From assembly GCA_963932465.1 (NCBI GenBank), contig OZ010793.1, forward strand, positions 254,335,333 through 254,399,332: 64,000 bases of DNA. The letters are read 5' to 3'. Positions 33,690 to 45,064 of the stretch are shown here, piece by piece. The position numbers and the translations under genes are program-made. The stretch is from Maratus speciosus. Its lineage: Eukaryota; Arthropoda; Arachnida; Araneae; Salticidae. The number at the start of each line of letters is the position of its first letter. Within the stretch, counting starts at the first letter, position 1. A model generated the notes under the pieces. That model was not told the DNA's origin. It worked only from the letters and a program-made list of their open reading frames with translations, and ran no database searches.

Positions 33690-34490
33690 CGGAGACGGGA
33701 CGCAAAAAAATAGTTATTACGTGTCCATGGGACGCGTAATTTCGTCAAAAAGTCACGGAAAAAAGCCGATTTTCGTCAAAGGATCGCAAAAAAAAGCGCA
33801 AATTTCATCAAAATATTGCGGAAAAACGCGATTCTCGTAAAAGGGCCGCGAAAAAATAGCGTATTTCTTCAAAGGATCGCGAAAAATAGCGAATTTCATC
33901 AAAAAATCGCGAAAAAACGCGATTTTCGTAAAAGGGCCGCGAAAAAATAGCGTATTTCGTCAAAGGATCGCTAAAAAATAGCGAATTTCGTCAAAAAATT
34001 GCGGAAAAATGTCGATTTTCATCAAAGGATCGCAAAAAAGCACAAATTTCATCAAAATATCGCGGAAAAAACGCGATTGTCGTAAAAGGGCCGTGAAAAA
34101 ATAGCGTATTTCGTCAATGGATCGCGAAAAAATAGCGAATTTCATCAAAAAATTGCGGGAAAAAGCCGATTTTTGTCGAAGGATCGCGAAAGAAGCACAA
34201 ATTTCATAAAAATATCGCAGAAAAAACGAGATTTTCGTAAAAGGGCCGCGAAAAAATAGCGTATTTCGACAAAAGATCGCGAAAAATTTGTGAATTTCGT
34301 CAAAGAATCGCGGAATAAAGCCGAATTTTGTCAAAGGATCTCGAAAAAAAGATCACATTTCGTCAAAGTATCGCATAAAAAACACGATTTTCGTAACAGG
34401 TTCGCGAAAAATAGCGAATTTCGTCAAAGGATCGCGGAAAAACGCGAATTTCGTCAAAGGATCGCGGAAAAAAGGCGAATTTAGTCAAAG
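33690..34490. repeat. 31 bp minisatellite with five-monomer higher-order repeat
   Basis: About 26 monomers of about 31 bp each (for example AAAAAATAGCGAATTTCGTC plus AAAGGATCGCG). Monomers fall in five types, recognised by GCACAAATTTCATC, ACGCGATTTTCGTAAAAGGG, ATAGCGTATTTCGTC, ATAGCGAATTTCATC and AGCCGATTTTCGTC, repeating in that order with a period of about 153 bp (for example from about 34041 to 34193). One period lacks two monomers. Long open frames on both strands here are by-products. Confidence 0.85.
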
Positions 34491-34670
34491 CCTCCAATGC
34501 ACCAAAAAAGATGTGCAAACCAAACTTATCGGTAGAACATTCATAAAATGGGATTTAATTTTTTTTTTCATGAGATTCTTAAAACTACAGCATGATTTCA
34601 GTGTACTTTAATAATGTATTCAGTATGTAGACCAGTGAAAAATCTCCCCCCCCCCCACTTCTTACTGCGG

Positions 34671-35112
34671 CATAGGCGTAACCAGCCTTTTGAACGGGGG
34701 GGTGCCCAGACTTTTTAACCTGAACATGTTGGATACAAACAAATCTTATATAGTAAAACCTGCTAAAACGAATCCCATAAAACCGATCTAAATTCCGTTT
34801 TAGACAGTTTTCCATCTTAGAAGGTATAATTGTGTGGTATTTCTTTTAAAAAGGGCTCAAATGCGATTTTTGTTTGCGTGAGGAGGGTTGAGAAGGGGTT
34901 CAAAACATTAAAACTAAATCTAATGGTAAAAAATAAGATATGTAGATGTCCTTGCAGCAGTGATATAAGACAGTGACTAAGTGTGGTCACAACTGTAGAA
35001 CCTTTTGGCACCCAACCATTACAAACATATAATTGTTTGTATCCAACATGTTCAGGTTAAAAAGTCTGGGTACCCCCCCCCCCCCCCGTTCACAAGGCTG
35101 GTTACGCCTATG
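34671..35112. mobile_element. DNA-transposon MITE with ~70 bp TIRs, 442 bp
   Basis: Ends CATAGGCGTAACCAGCCTT and the complement of CATAGGCGTAACCAGCCTT match; arms run to about 34740 and 35038 and include AACCTGAACATGTTGGATAC. Each arm has a G or C tract (G7 near 34696; C15 at 35073-35087) of different length. No clear target duplication was found, so the superfamily is open. Confidence 0.85.
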
Positions 35113-35431
35113 ATATTAAATGCAAAAGTTCATATATGATTGTTCTTATAAAGATTAAAAAAGGCCTTTAATCATGCTGGAAACTTCTATAGGCACAAGG
35201 GAACACTGCATGAGATCTAAAATTATCTCAGTCAAAGTCTTGAAGATGAAATTTTGCCGGATGATAAATCTCAGATAATACATGCGGTACATCAGTACAT
35301 GCGCACGAAATTTTTTCAGAATGTGACTCTATGACTTCTTAGGGATCACTGGAGGGACCGAAGAAATTTTGGAGGAAAGTCTATATAAATAATTATTACA
35401 ATATTATAAATAATTATAATATTCATTAATA

Positions 35432-35607
35432 GCGTAATTTCCTGCCTATAATCCACGGCTCAAACAATCATGCTTCGACCCAGAAATTTTATTTCATTAT
35501 TTAAGTTAAATATTTATCGCGATTTAATAAGTTACGTTTTATGAAACAAGATTTCTGGGTCTGAACCTAATTGTTTGATTCGCAGATTATAGGCCGCAAA
35601 TTACGGT
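35432..35607. mobile_element. Palindromic MITE, ~176 bp
   Basis: Inverted arms of about 68 bp: left GCGTAATTTCCTGCCTATAA, right the complement of ACCGTAATTTGCGGCCTATA; both continue with TCAAACAAT and GACCCAGAAAT. The spacer is 30-40 bp. It is inserted in the interior of the hAT-like element. Confidence 0.8.
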
Positions 35608-37163
35608 AATTCCGGTTTTTTACCCCAGAGTGTGTCGAATATATTAGGTAAAGCAGGTCATGATAATATACACTAAATTTTATCAAGATGATAAAAATTA
35701 TACTATCATGATGCGACTGTAATAATAAAGATAGGCGCTTGTATGTCTCTCTGTGTGTGTACGCGCACGCGCGCTGAGCTCTGAAAAAACAATGCAGCCT
35801 GCACCCGTAAGATTTGACAGGACCTGTATGCCTGAACTCATGCATATGGAAGACAATTTCTGGAATTTTTCAATTAATTTTTTATGCAAATTTTTCGCAT
35901 TTTGCGGCAATTTTTTCAAATAAGTAAAAAAGAATCCGAATTCAATATTTTACCCAGTGAACTTTGTCTTCTTTTCAATAAAGTGTTTTCGAGATTCTTA
36001 CAGCGATTTTTCAGTTTTTAACAATTTTTTAATGTTATCTTTAGAGGGTTTTTTTTTTTGCAATTCGCGGTGTTTTTTTTTGTTGTTGTTGCTTGTTTGT
36101 TTTTTTTTGACATTCCTAAAACGAATTCGTTTTAAATCTTTTACCCAATTAGTTAATTTCGCTCCATGTGGTTTTATAATCTTTTCCGGATTTTTGATGC
36201 ACTTTCTAGCGGGGGTTTTCGTGCTTTGAGGTGATTTTTTGAAACAAAAAAAAAACTCTCTGGTAATTTTTGCAATTGCCGTGATTAAATTCGAATTGGA
36301 ATAATGTCAAATCAGCTCTTATAAGAAAGCTGAAAATTTAATTTTGCTCGAAATAAAAAACGCAATAATTCAAGATTCGTTTGTTTCGAGACAGAAAAGA
36401 TCGTAGCTTGCTCGGGAGTTGCCGAAAGCAGTACCCCCCCCCCTCCCTTCTATCCTAGATTTGTTTAAATCTATGTTCGTTTAAAAAAAAACAACCACTT
36501 CTCTAGTAATGAAGTTTTCTTTCAGGGACAGGTTTTGGCATGTACCCCAGGCGCCAGTTGTTGATTTTTCTCACGTCCATGTTTAGCACTATTTTGTTAA
36601 AATCGTCCTGTCTGGGGTATGCCAAAGCACAGAAGAATCTAAGGATATGGCATAAGGATGCTGTATAAAGCGGAATTTTTTTTCAATTCCGTTTTCAAGA
36701 TTTTAATGAATAAATATTTGACTAAGTAGATTAAAGTAGTTCAGTATTACATATTTTATGATTACATAATTTAAATTTTAAAATATGTTGGCTATTAGAA
36801 AATTAATAAAATTTTCTTTGTAAATATACTTTGCGGAGGAAGGGGGGAGGGGGCACCAAAATCCATGTTTGCCCCGGGTGCAAAAAAGGCTAGTTTCGGC
36901 CCTACATTTTCTGAAAAAACAATGCCCTTTTTCGCTGAAAAAAGTGCCCTCTTTCAGCTTCAACTGTGCCCTTTTTGTGGCTAGCACCCTGCCCTTTTTT
37001 TTCCTAGAGTGAACACTAGTATATAGATATAGTTTTTTTGGGGGTGGGATGGTTTTGGGTTCTAGGGGTCATGATCGGTGTAGATCTGCAAAAACTTTTC
37101 CGAAATTCCAACATAGGAACGATCCCAATAGGTAGTATTTCATACGAAATCTACCTAAAATCA

Positions 37164-37968
37164 TCGTTTGAAGGGTGTATTCAAATCCAAACTGCTTATT
37201 TTCTGACTCATTTTTAAATTCATTTTTGCTCTCAAACGCATCCAATTGGTAGATTCTCATATTCAGATACTATATAATGTATCGTAATGGTCAATTTTTT
37301 GATAGAGATAGAATATATTTCAAAAAATGATGTCAAATTGGGCATTTTGAATCGAATTTCCCGAAGCGATTGTGTTGGAAACGAAAAATATTGTCTTACT
37401 GAGAAAATAATTGTTTATAAATCAAGTTTTAATTAATTGGAAGAAAATTGAAAACACAGGTCACTTATAAATATCTTCAAAAATCACGTCCGCAAGTTTC
37501 ATATTTTTTCTTTTAAAAATGAATTTGAAAATGTGCCAGAAAATTCAAAGTTGTTGAGCATGGGAAAATATTTTTTTTAATACCGCTTAACATGATTCTG
37601 ATAAAACCAGCTCTTAAACAAAAATGAACTAAAAACTCGTCAACAGCGGCCAGATAAAATTGTTAAAGTGGGTTTATCTCTAATCATGATTTAGTTTTTG
37701 TTGTTGACATTAGCACTTAACTTCGAAAACTACCTGCGCCTGTAGGCCGAGCCGAAAGAGATTTTTTCCAGGTTGGGGTGATTCTTATTTTCTTTCTGCG
37801 AGTCGGGTTCAACTTAAAATAATTTTTGCGTGTCATATTAATATTTCTTGCAAGTAGTCAGGTTGTTAGAATTTTCACAAAAAGTTTAAGCAGAACTATG
37901 CTTCAGATGAAAATGAATTTTTAATATGCACTACTTTTATTGTCGGTACCGAATTAAGGCGGCACACG
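37164..37968. other. AT-rich DNA, no gene seen
   Basis: No coding segment, RNA gene or element end is visible. Confidence 0.5.
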
Positions 37969-38198
37969 TTGGTTGTGTTTATGACGGCCAATTATTAGCA
38001 CGAGGGTATAGGCCATAAGGTGGAGAGTGCCCTTATTGGGTGTCTTTCTAAGGGAATCTAACCCGTATTTACGCTTGGAAAACCAAGGTTCAAAGAAAAC
38101 CACGAAAACTCCGAACGATTAGGCCGACGGGCGTGATTGGGATTGAACCCAGCACCTCCCGTCTACCAGCTTCGAGAGCAGAACCTATCGGCCACTGG
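37969..38198 (-). mobile_element. tRNA-derived SINE, second copy
   Basis: Same family as 27882-28107: on the minus strand GTGGCCGATAGGTTC, CTCTCGAAGCTGGTAGACGG, GGGTTCAATCCC, and the tail GGCCGTCATAAACACAACCA. The B box has one change from the consensus. I found no clean target duplication. Confidence 0.85.
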
Positions 38199-40918
38199 TG
38201 GGGCTAACGGGGCACAGTGCTTTTGAGTTTGTCGAAACGATAAAAAACATCGCCTTTTTCAATGTATCAAAACACAAATAATATGGAATTAAGATCCCTT
38301 TCTGCCTAAAGCATATATCCTTGGCTATTTTATCCAGAAAAATAAATGCTGTATATACAAAATTGATATTTAAATTTAAAAATTTAACTCACTGATGCGT
38401 GAATTAAAATTATTAATTGGTGCGGGCATAATAAAACTCTAAATTATGCATATAGAAAACAATTTTTGAACAAAATAGAATCACAACACACCTACTTCTA
38501 AAGTAAAACCATAATATATGCAAAAAGGTTTAAAATTTAATTTTTGCACAAAAGAAAAAAAAAAAATAAGTTTTTCAATTGCCAAAAAAACTAAATAAAT
38601 AAATAACCAAAATATGTGAATTTTTTTTGGTTTTAACATGAAGACTATAAAGAAATGGATATTTGGCTAATTTTCTAAAGCTGTAGCTTGCATAGTTTGA
38701 AAGTAATATTAAAGTAAAAATAATACAGTTAATTAATTCATATATTTATTATGCGGAACTCTCTGAGCGCGAGTAATACTCGCTCTTGGTCGTTTATTTT
38801 GAAGAAGTTTCCTTTTTTTTTCAATTCGCCAAAAAGAATAAATTATTTGTAAAATGCCTTAAATTAAGATTCAAGGTGTAATAAGCAACTCAAAAAACCT
38901 CTTGAATCTAGTTATAAAGCTGTTCTCAAATACATACTTGCTGCTTTCTAATACAATCAAAGAATTTATGATTATTTGTATAATTTACGAAATTTGCAGA
39001 AATTTTTATTTGGATATCAAGAAATCCCAATACATTTTTTTTCTATAAAGACAAATTACCTTTCATAAAATAGTTTCAAAGTCGATTTTCAATCAATTAT
39101 AACTCAATATGTAATAAATTTATCAATAACTGAAATCCACTGTTTGATTCCAAATCATTTGCATAGTTTGGCTCCTAATTTTATGCTTTTAATAAGATAA
39201 ATAACTGTCCGTCAACAATATTGAAAGATTTTAAATTATTGAACGTTATTTTTTAAAATCAGCATCCATGGTTCAGCATTAAGAACTGTATTTTAATTCA
39301 AAAACGATAAAAAAAAACAATTTTGTCTTTATTTCGATTCGTTATATAAATAGTTAAACAAAAAGATGTTTACGAAATCTTTTTAACAGGAAAAGGTAAG
39401 CACGAAGATACGCGGGAGAAAGATGGATTGGTGTTTTGGTGATTTGAAATATTATACTTATTGAGTAGGGTTACTCCCTAATGACATTCACTAATGGATT
39501 TCTGGTTTTGGGGGAGATTTGAAATAGTTAAGTTTGCAGGAGAAACAAAATGGCCGGCTTGGTATTTTTTTTTTTTTATCCTAAAGTACATCGAAGACGA
39601 CTTCAGGTCCCTTCCTAACGGAAGTACTTGATCGATCACTTGATTGACATTGATGGATCTAAATTCGGCAGGTTAGGAAAACATGAATTTGGGAAACATG
39701 AGCTTAGAGTTGGGAAATTCTAGACTTTTGAAAGACTTTTTCTTGTTTAAAATAACAGTAAAAAGTATGAAAAGCAGCCAGGCTCAAGTTGTCATTGTAT
39801 TTCTCTGTGCTACGAAAATATCATACATCTACCAGACTCGAATTTACTTACTTTTATACATCAACAGTGTTTCTAATCCATTTCCTTTATTTTCGCCAAA
39901 ACTTTGCTCCTTTCTCAAAAATCTCAAAATAACGCGACGCTATCTTGATAGGACGTGTGATTGTGACTCGTACAGACAAAAAAATTGCAAACCTTAAACT
40001 AATGCTGGTTGAGAGAAAAAAAAAAAAGTAAATATTCATTTAGCGTTAGATCTCTAAAAAAAAAAAATGTATATCTTACTGTCACAAACGAAAATCTAAC
40101 AACAAATTATTCGCATCTCTTACGATTTGCGCCATATCAACAGGTCGTTTCCAGAGCGGTTACATGAGGGCTATCGTCGTCGCCGTCAATGCCAGACATA
40201 AATCTGCTACTATCACCAGTTTTCTTTTAAAATACCATTCTATTCTAATACTAGAAAAGGAAAGACTTTCGAAGAAAAGTTATTTGATTCTTCTACAAGA
40301 ACAGAAGCATTTGGTATTTATAAGAATGAAAAAAAAGTTTATTTCATTGAATCTTTTTTTTAAGAAAAACATCTTGTGTAAAATAAAAAAATTAGCTGAA
40401 ATTCTGGAGATCAAATTTCAATGCCATTGACTGCATCAGTATAATGAAAAGTACTGTCCAAACGGTACAAACTATCAGTGATAATTCCACTGATGTATAA
40501 TCTGATAATAAGTTGAATTGTGTATGCTGAAAAGATGGGAATAGATGCTGAAGCCGATTTCCAAAAGCACCATAAGAAAAGGGTTCCACAAAAGAGAATA
40601 GATAAAAATAATAACACAGCAATTGGGCATAGATGATATGCATATATATTTTTTACAGGAAAGAATTTAAAGACATTTTGTACAGTTTAATAATGGGCTT
40701 AAATGACAATGTTTCATATATCCAATAGAATATTGCACCAAAACATTTCGTATTTAAATTGCCATTCAGGAAGACAAATTTGAGTATCACTATTTTTTAA
40801 AAAGTTATTAAGGTTTTCCCTCCGAGATCTCAGTAATCTGATGCACATAAATTCCAGAATCAAATATATATAACATTTGATTTATGCTCAAACTATAATG
40901 TTAACCCACTTTTCACTC
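38199..40918. other. AT-rich DNA with a dispersed repeat
   Basis: Near 38758 GCGCGAGTAATACTCGC is a small palindrome. The segment 39955-40270 shares blocks (TGATTGTGACTCG, AATGCTGGTTGA, GCGCCATATCAAC, CATAAATCTGC, TTTTCTTTTAAAATA) with 54860-55090, so it is a dispersed repeat of unknown class. A 104-residue open stretch at 39683-39997 has no recognisable domain. Confidence 0.45.
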
Positions 40919-41103
40919 ATGCCAAGAAAATCAGACTATTTCGGTCAAGCCTTCAAACAGTGCATTTTAGCATCCACAACAGCTAATGGTGTTGCATCTA
41001 ATGAAAGAAACTTTAGTCAATAAAAATTCTAAAAAATTGTATTACGAATTACTATGAGCGATGACAGACTTCACAGCTTAATACTTTTAAAATGTGAAAA
41101 GGT
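40919..41103 (+). pseudogene. hAT transposase C-terminal dimerisation remnant
   Basis: Reading from 40919 gives STTANGVASNERNFSQ, a stop, KF, a stop, KIVLRITMSDDRLHSLILL and KCEK. The pattern S/A-x-ERNFS ... KI-LR-TMSDDRL--L-LL--E is the hAT C-terminal dimerisation domain (Dimer_Tnp_hAT). Two in-frame stops and the absence of upstream BED and RNase H-like parts show a relic. The only neighbouring hAT sequences in the window are MITEs; none has matching ends here. Confidence 0.6.
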
Positions 41104-41155
41104 AAGAGGGTATTTTATTTAGCTGGACGGCGTTACCATTAGGCGGGTTAGTTAA

Positions 41156-41366
41156 CCCTTTGAAGGGCGGCGGTATAATATATATACCACTTAATTTTAA
41201 TTGTCAAATGGTGCTGTAGCACCTGAATTTTTATATAAAATTTTTATTTTATATCGTATGTGAAGAAAAATGTTTAGTCATTTTAAGAACAAATTTGTTC
41301 GTAAACCCTGGTGTCAATCAATTATATGGATATATCAGCAACAGAAGTACTTTGCCCCTGAAAGGG
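41156..41366. mobile_element. TTAA MITE, 211 bp
   Basis: TTAA at 41152-41155 and 41367-41370 flanks ends CCCTTTGAAGGGCGGCGG and CTTTGCCCCTGAAAGGG. It is the better preserved copy of the family at 28762-28975. Confidence 0.88.
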
Positions 41367-41532
41367 TTAAGTGAAAAGCAAAATGTAAGTTCACTAGCAT
41401 TAGTTTCACTATGTTACATTTCCTCCTACTTTATTTCATACTAGCTGTACCCGGACACGCGTTACTGTGGCTGAGTCTGGTTAAATGGGAAAGAAAGAAA
41501 AGTGAAAATGCACGTTTCTAACATGTTTAATT

Positions 41533-43985
41533 TCACAGTGCTTGTGGGTATACCATATTTTTTGTTGTGCCATTATCTGTGCGGATGTAGAGATTATCTT
41601 GTTTGCCGATTCTAGAACACACAACATATAATTGTCAGAGTGAGAAGCAATTCGTGTCTAGATATAAACCACAAAATTCTAAAAGTTGGTCCTGAGCTTT
41701 GTTAATGGGGATTTCAAACGGTAATCAAATTAGAAATTGCAATCTCTTAAATTGAAATGGCATATCCGTTGGAATCATAGGAATGCGAGGAATGAGGACA
41801 TCGTTCTTCACCTTAGAAAGATCCTGTTAAGATTGTTGCTTCTATGACGTTGCTCATTTTTTTTTTCTACTGCAAGCCACGTGCCGTTGCAAAGCTTTGG
41901 CTGGTGTATATTTGGCAAAATGATAATTAGCACGCCGATTTTCAATTGAAGTACGTGCGGTGGCATCCCTGACAAATCGAGTGAATTCAAAAATTATGTT
42001 GGCTAATTAGCCGCTACATCTGCTTCCACAACAGTGTCGACGGACTTGTATGTGGCTGACTCGCTTTGAATATTAGACTGAATAATGTTGTTAAGTTCGT
42101 ACACTGTTAAAAATTTTATAGTGGGTTGAAGGAACTTTTGGTGCTGCTGTAGCTTCAATCGTAATATCGTGAAATCTCACTCCAAGGTTTAGCGCTCCGA
42201 TTGAACTTTAGCTCCAAACGTTGGTTCAAGATTTCACCATTTTAGGGTTGCAGCTAATGGAGCACCAAAAATCGGTTCAACGTATCGCAAAACTTTTAAC
42301 TGTGTTGACAGACGTCTTTGCTCTTGACCGCAAGAACAGCTTGTTCACTTAGCCAACCGTGATTCTTATATTTGGTTTGAATATTGGCAAATACTTTTTC
42401 AAGCAGTTCTTCTTTTCACGTCACTAAATTGCAGAAGTTCAAAGGAGGCCATGAAATTCGTCCTGAGGCAACCAGCTCCTTACCAACGACATCAAATGGC
42501 GATTTACGATCAACCGGCACCTTACCGCTACCAAATTACAGCAATTGATGTGAGACTGTCTCAGCTGATCGATCGTTTTGCAGCTGGACACGTATATTTG
42601 CCGTTAATTTTAACGTCTTTACGTGTAGCCACAAAGTAGCGTATTTCAGGAAATCATTTATTTCGTCCGCTAGTGTCGGACGAGGAATTGCAGGTAATAA
42701 TTGCAAAAAGTCTCCTGCAAGCAATATTATTGCGTTCCCAAATTGTCTGATGTTTCCACGCAAATCTTGAAACAATCGATCAAGAGCCTCAAATGGTTTT
42801 ATGTGCGCCATTGTGCGTTCATCCCAAACAGTAATTTTGCATTTCTAGACTATTTTTCCCATGCCGGATGCTTTGGAAGTGTTGCGCTTGAGAGTTTCAA
42901 TGATTTGCATGTTCAATGGCAATTTCAAAGCGGAATGATAGTTCTTCCACCTGGTAGCAATGTCGCAGCTATTCCAGATGACGAAGGAGCTAAGGCTATG
43001 TCATTTTAGGATCTAATTGCTGCCATAATCAATCTAATTAGGAACATTTTATCAGATCCTCCCGATGTATCTAAGATGAAGATTTCTGCAACCCCGTTAT
43101 TGACAGTTTGAATTATTTGACCGTAAATGCCCTTTTGCTCAAGCGTTAGCTTAGGAATATTTGATTGCACATACGACAAAAGAACACCCGTGTTGTAATT
43201 TTGTTCATGAAGCAATTCTACATCGAACGAAGCAGCTGTAGATCGATTTGGTGATGACCTTCCCAATTGATTGCGAACTTTCTTTGTGATTTCTAAGCAC
43301 AAATCTCCAATCATTATCAACGCTTCGTTGTAGATTTCTGCTGTGAAATCCATCTTCATATTTGAATTTCGGCGCAAAATATCTTCAACAATGTGCGATT
43401 TATATTTCCCCCGTAACATTGTTGGAGATGAAGGAAAGCAAGCTGTCAGTATGATTGCAAACAATGCATACATCCAAATGTCGATCGTTCTCCAATAAAT
43501 TCAGAGCTTTATGTCCACTGCGGAAAGTGGCATATGTAGCGCTGTTGACAATGCTCAGTTGCTGGAAAGAGTTGAACCGGACACATTTACCAACCACATG
43601 CGAAGAAAGAAGCATTTATCTTGATTGGGATGCATGTTGTACAATCTGCCTGTCGTAGTTTCTTTAAATATGCCAGGTTGTCCTCTCCTCATTTGTGTCG
43701 TTCGAATGATTTTCTACTCGCATTCCATGTGTAACGCGTAGGCACTTCCGAATACCGCAGCGTTTCTGCAAACATGTCATTTTGACATAACGCGAAGAAA
43801 GCAGCAGTTAAAGTTGTAGCCAGTAGATTCAGGGCTATTTGTTGCACATTTGCAGCTGTGAAATAAACATGTTGTCGATTTTCTAGATGTACTGCTAAGT
43901 GAACAACAGCTGGACTTCGTTCATGTATGGAAAACGAAAGACTTCGCAATTCAGATTCATGCTGCTTATGTATCTTCTAGCCGGG
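41533..43985 (-). pseudogene. Helitron PIF1-type helicase pseudogene
   Basis: This is the helicase half of a Helitron Rep/Hel protein, which unwinds DNA in rolling-circle transposition. In order on the minus strand: HERSPAVVHLAVHLENRQHV and YSEVPTRYTWN (43.9-43.7 kb), a TMLRGKYKSHIVEDILRR segment, FILDTSGGSDKMFLIRLI (43.1 kb), ILLAGDFLQLLPAIPR and LTANIRVQLQNDRSAE (42.7-42.5 kb), SLDLSGMPPHVLQLKIGV (41.95 kb), then INKAQDQ and a stop at 41533. The Walker A lysine region is changed from the expected GGTGKT to GGSDKM. Several stops and frameshifts break it, and the N-terminal Rep domain is missing. It cannot be functional. Confidence 0.9.
42102..42306. mobile_element. MITE inside the helicase pseudogene, ~205 bp
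   Basis: Inverted ends ACACTGTTAAAA and the complement of ACACAGTTAAAA continue with GGTTGAA and TTTTGGTGCT. It separates the helicase codons for KDV from ELNNIIQSN. The target duplication is not clear. Ends of the CACTGT type also occur in the insertion at 52397. Confidence 0.75.
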
Positions 43986-44188
43986 TACTGTACTATTTCA
44001 GTCATATGTATGACCTCATTCCTATTACTTATTTCTGGTTTCACGCCATAAACTGTCCACACGCCATAACAGTATATATAATCAATTTATTATTCAAAGA
44101 GTATAGGAATTCTATAGATTTAATAAATAATATGTCTTTATCGTAATTTAAAACATTAACTAGATTTATTCTTTATTTTAATTATATT
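43986..44188. other. AT-rich flank of the Helitron
   Basis: Nothing recognised; it separates the helicase relic from the reverse-transcriptase relic. Confidence 0.4.
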
Positions 44189-44690
44189 ATATTTAATGAT
44201 ACCATGTATCAACAGAAATGCGGGCTACCGCAGGGCGGAATTGCATCATCTATCATGGCCGAATTGTACCTATATTATTATGAACGCAAATCACCTATTG
44301 TTGACTGTAAAATTAACCGTTATTTAGATGCTATTATTGTCTTCTGTTTTAAAAGTAAACCTAATTATTTATTGCCAATAAAAATATCTTAAAAATTTAA
44401 ATTATAGCTTTAATGATTTGATAAATAATGAGATTAATTTCCCCGACTTAAAAAAAAATCTTTGTGATAAAAAAATTCTTTTCGGACATGTATGACAAAC
44501 CTAATGATTTTACATTTCATGTAGATCTATTTACTAATTATAATTCTTGTCTACATAAATCAGTATATATCAATATTTTACTAAACTTTGCTCACAGTAT
44601 AAATAATCTTTGTTCAAATAATTTTAAATCTCAAAATTTAAAACTTGTTCACCGGCAAGCAATCTAATATGGGTATCCATCATTTCTGGT
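44189..44690 (+). pseudogene. Reverse-transcriptase fragment (Penelope-like?)
   Basis: The frame reads NDTMYQQKCGLPQGG, ASSIMAELYLYYYE and NRYLDAIIVF. The last is the catalytic YxDD block with its second aspartate changed to alanine. After stops it resumes with FFSDMYDKPNDFTFHVD and LHKSVYINILLNFAHSI, which resembles the KPTD...HKSV section after the palm in Penelope-like reverse transcriptases. Fingers and a GIY-YIG endonuclease are not visible. A non-LTR or other RT family cannot be excluded. It is AT-biased and inactive. Confidence 0.5.
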
Positions 44691-45064
44691 CAAATCTATC
44701 TTAAACATGTAGTGTAACTGGCATATGTTGAATGTTACGATACATCTCATTATATATTCAATACCGCATAATAGTTCTTGTTACTAATAAATTTACTTTT
44801 TATGTTTTTACATATTAATATTTATTAATATTATTATTGTTATAAATATATTTGGATTATCCGTATAGATTTATTGGGTAGGGTAGCAGAATATATTGTA
44901 TGTATTAATATGCTACTTCTATTTTTGAAATTACATCTGTTTTAGTTAAATTTCATTATGGACAGGTGTATTTATGTTTTATGATACATAGCAACTTAAG
45001 ATTAAAATAATGTGGTTAATATAATTGCATTTATATTTATTTTATTATTGGTAATATTTATATA
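44691..45064. other. Very AT-rich DNA
   Basis: Probably the decayed continuation of the reverse-transcriptase element; no open frame or end sequence is recognisable. Confidence 0.4.

Larger units (their letters stand above)
33490..37018. mobile_element. hAT-like non-autonomous element, 3.5 kb
   Basis: It has ends TAGTGTTCCCACCAGG and the complement of TAGTGTTCACTCTAGG, with 7 bp GTATATA directly outside each end (33483-33489 and 37019-37025). hAT elements normally make 8 bp duplications, and this TA-rich one could be chance. The interior holds a minisatellite at 33690-34490 and decayed units at about 35840-36300, two MITEs (34671 and 35432), and a CTCGGGAGTTGCCGAAAGC segment near 36410 that matches 17625. 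No transposase gene is present. Confidence 0.6.
32968..37163. repeat. Concentric inverted repeats around a hAT-like element
   Basis: The outermost arms are 32968-33106 and about 37025-37163: GAAATACTACCTATT, ATCTACACCGATCATGACCC and AAACCAAAACC appear inverted on the right. Next inside, only on the left, is a separate inverted-repeat element (33107-33490). Inside that is the hAT-like element at 33490-37018. The three layers share TA-rich junctions. Confidence 0.7.
41441..43985 (-). mobile_element. Helitron, 3' part
   Basis: On the minus strand the element ends ACGCGTGTCCGGGTACAG then CTAG at 41441-41444, followed by T, the standard Helitron 3' context. Its helicase pseudogene fills the rest. 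The 5' boundary is lost: similarity fades near 43985, and neither the 5' TC end nor the Rep (HUH) domain is visible. A 205 bp MITE is inserted at about 42102-42306. Confidence 0.85.

Noticed and set aside
33960..34334. 124-residue open frame (-)
   Set aside because: It lies wholly in the 31 bp minisatellite; the peptide is a by-product of the period.
39683..39997. 104-residue open frame (+)
   Set aside because: Low-complexity hydrophobic composition, no domain, and it runs into a dispersed repeat also found at 54860.
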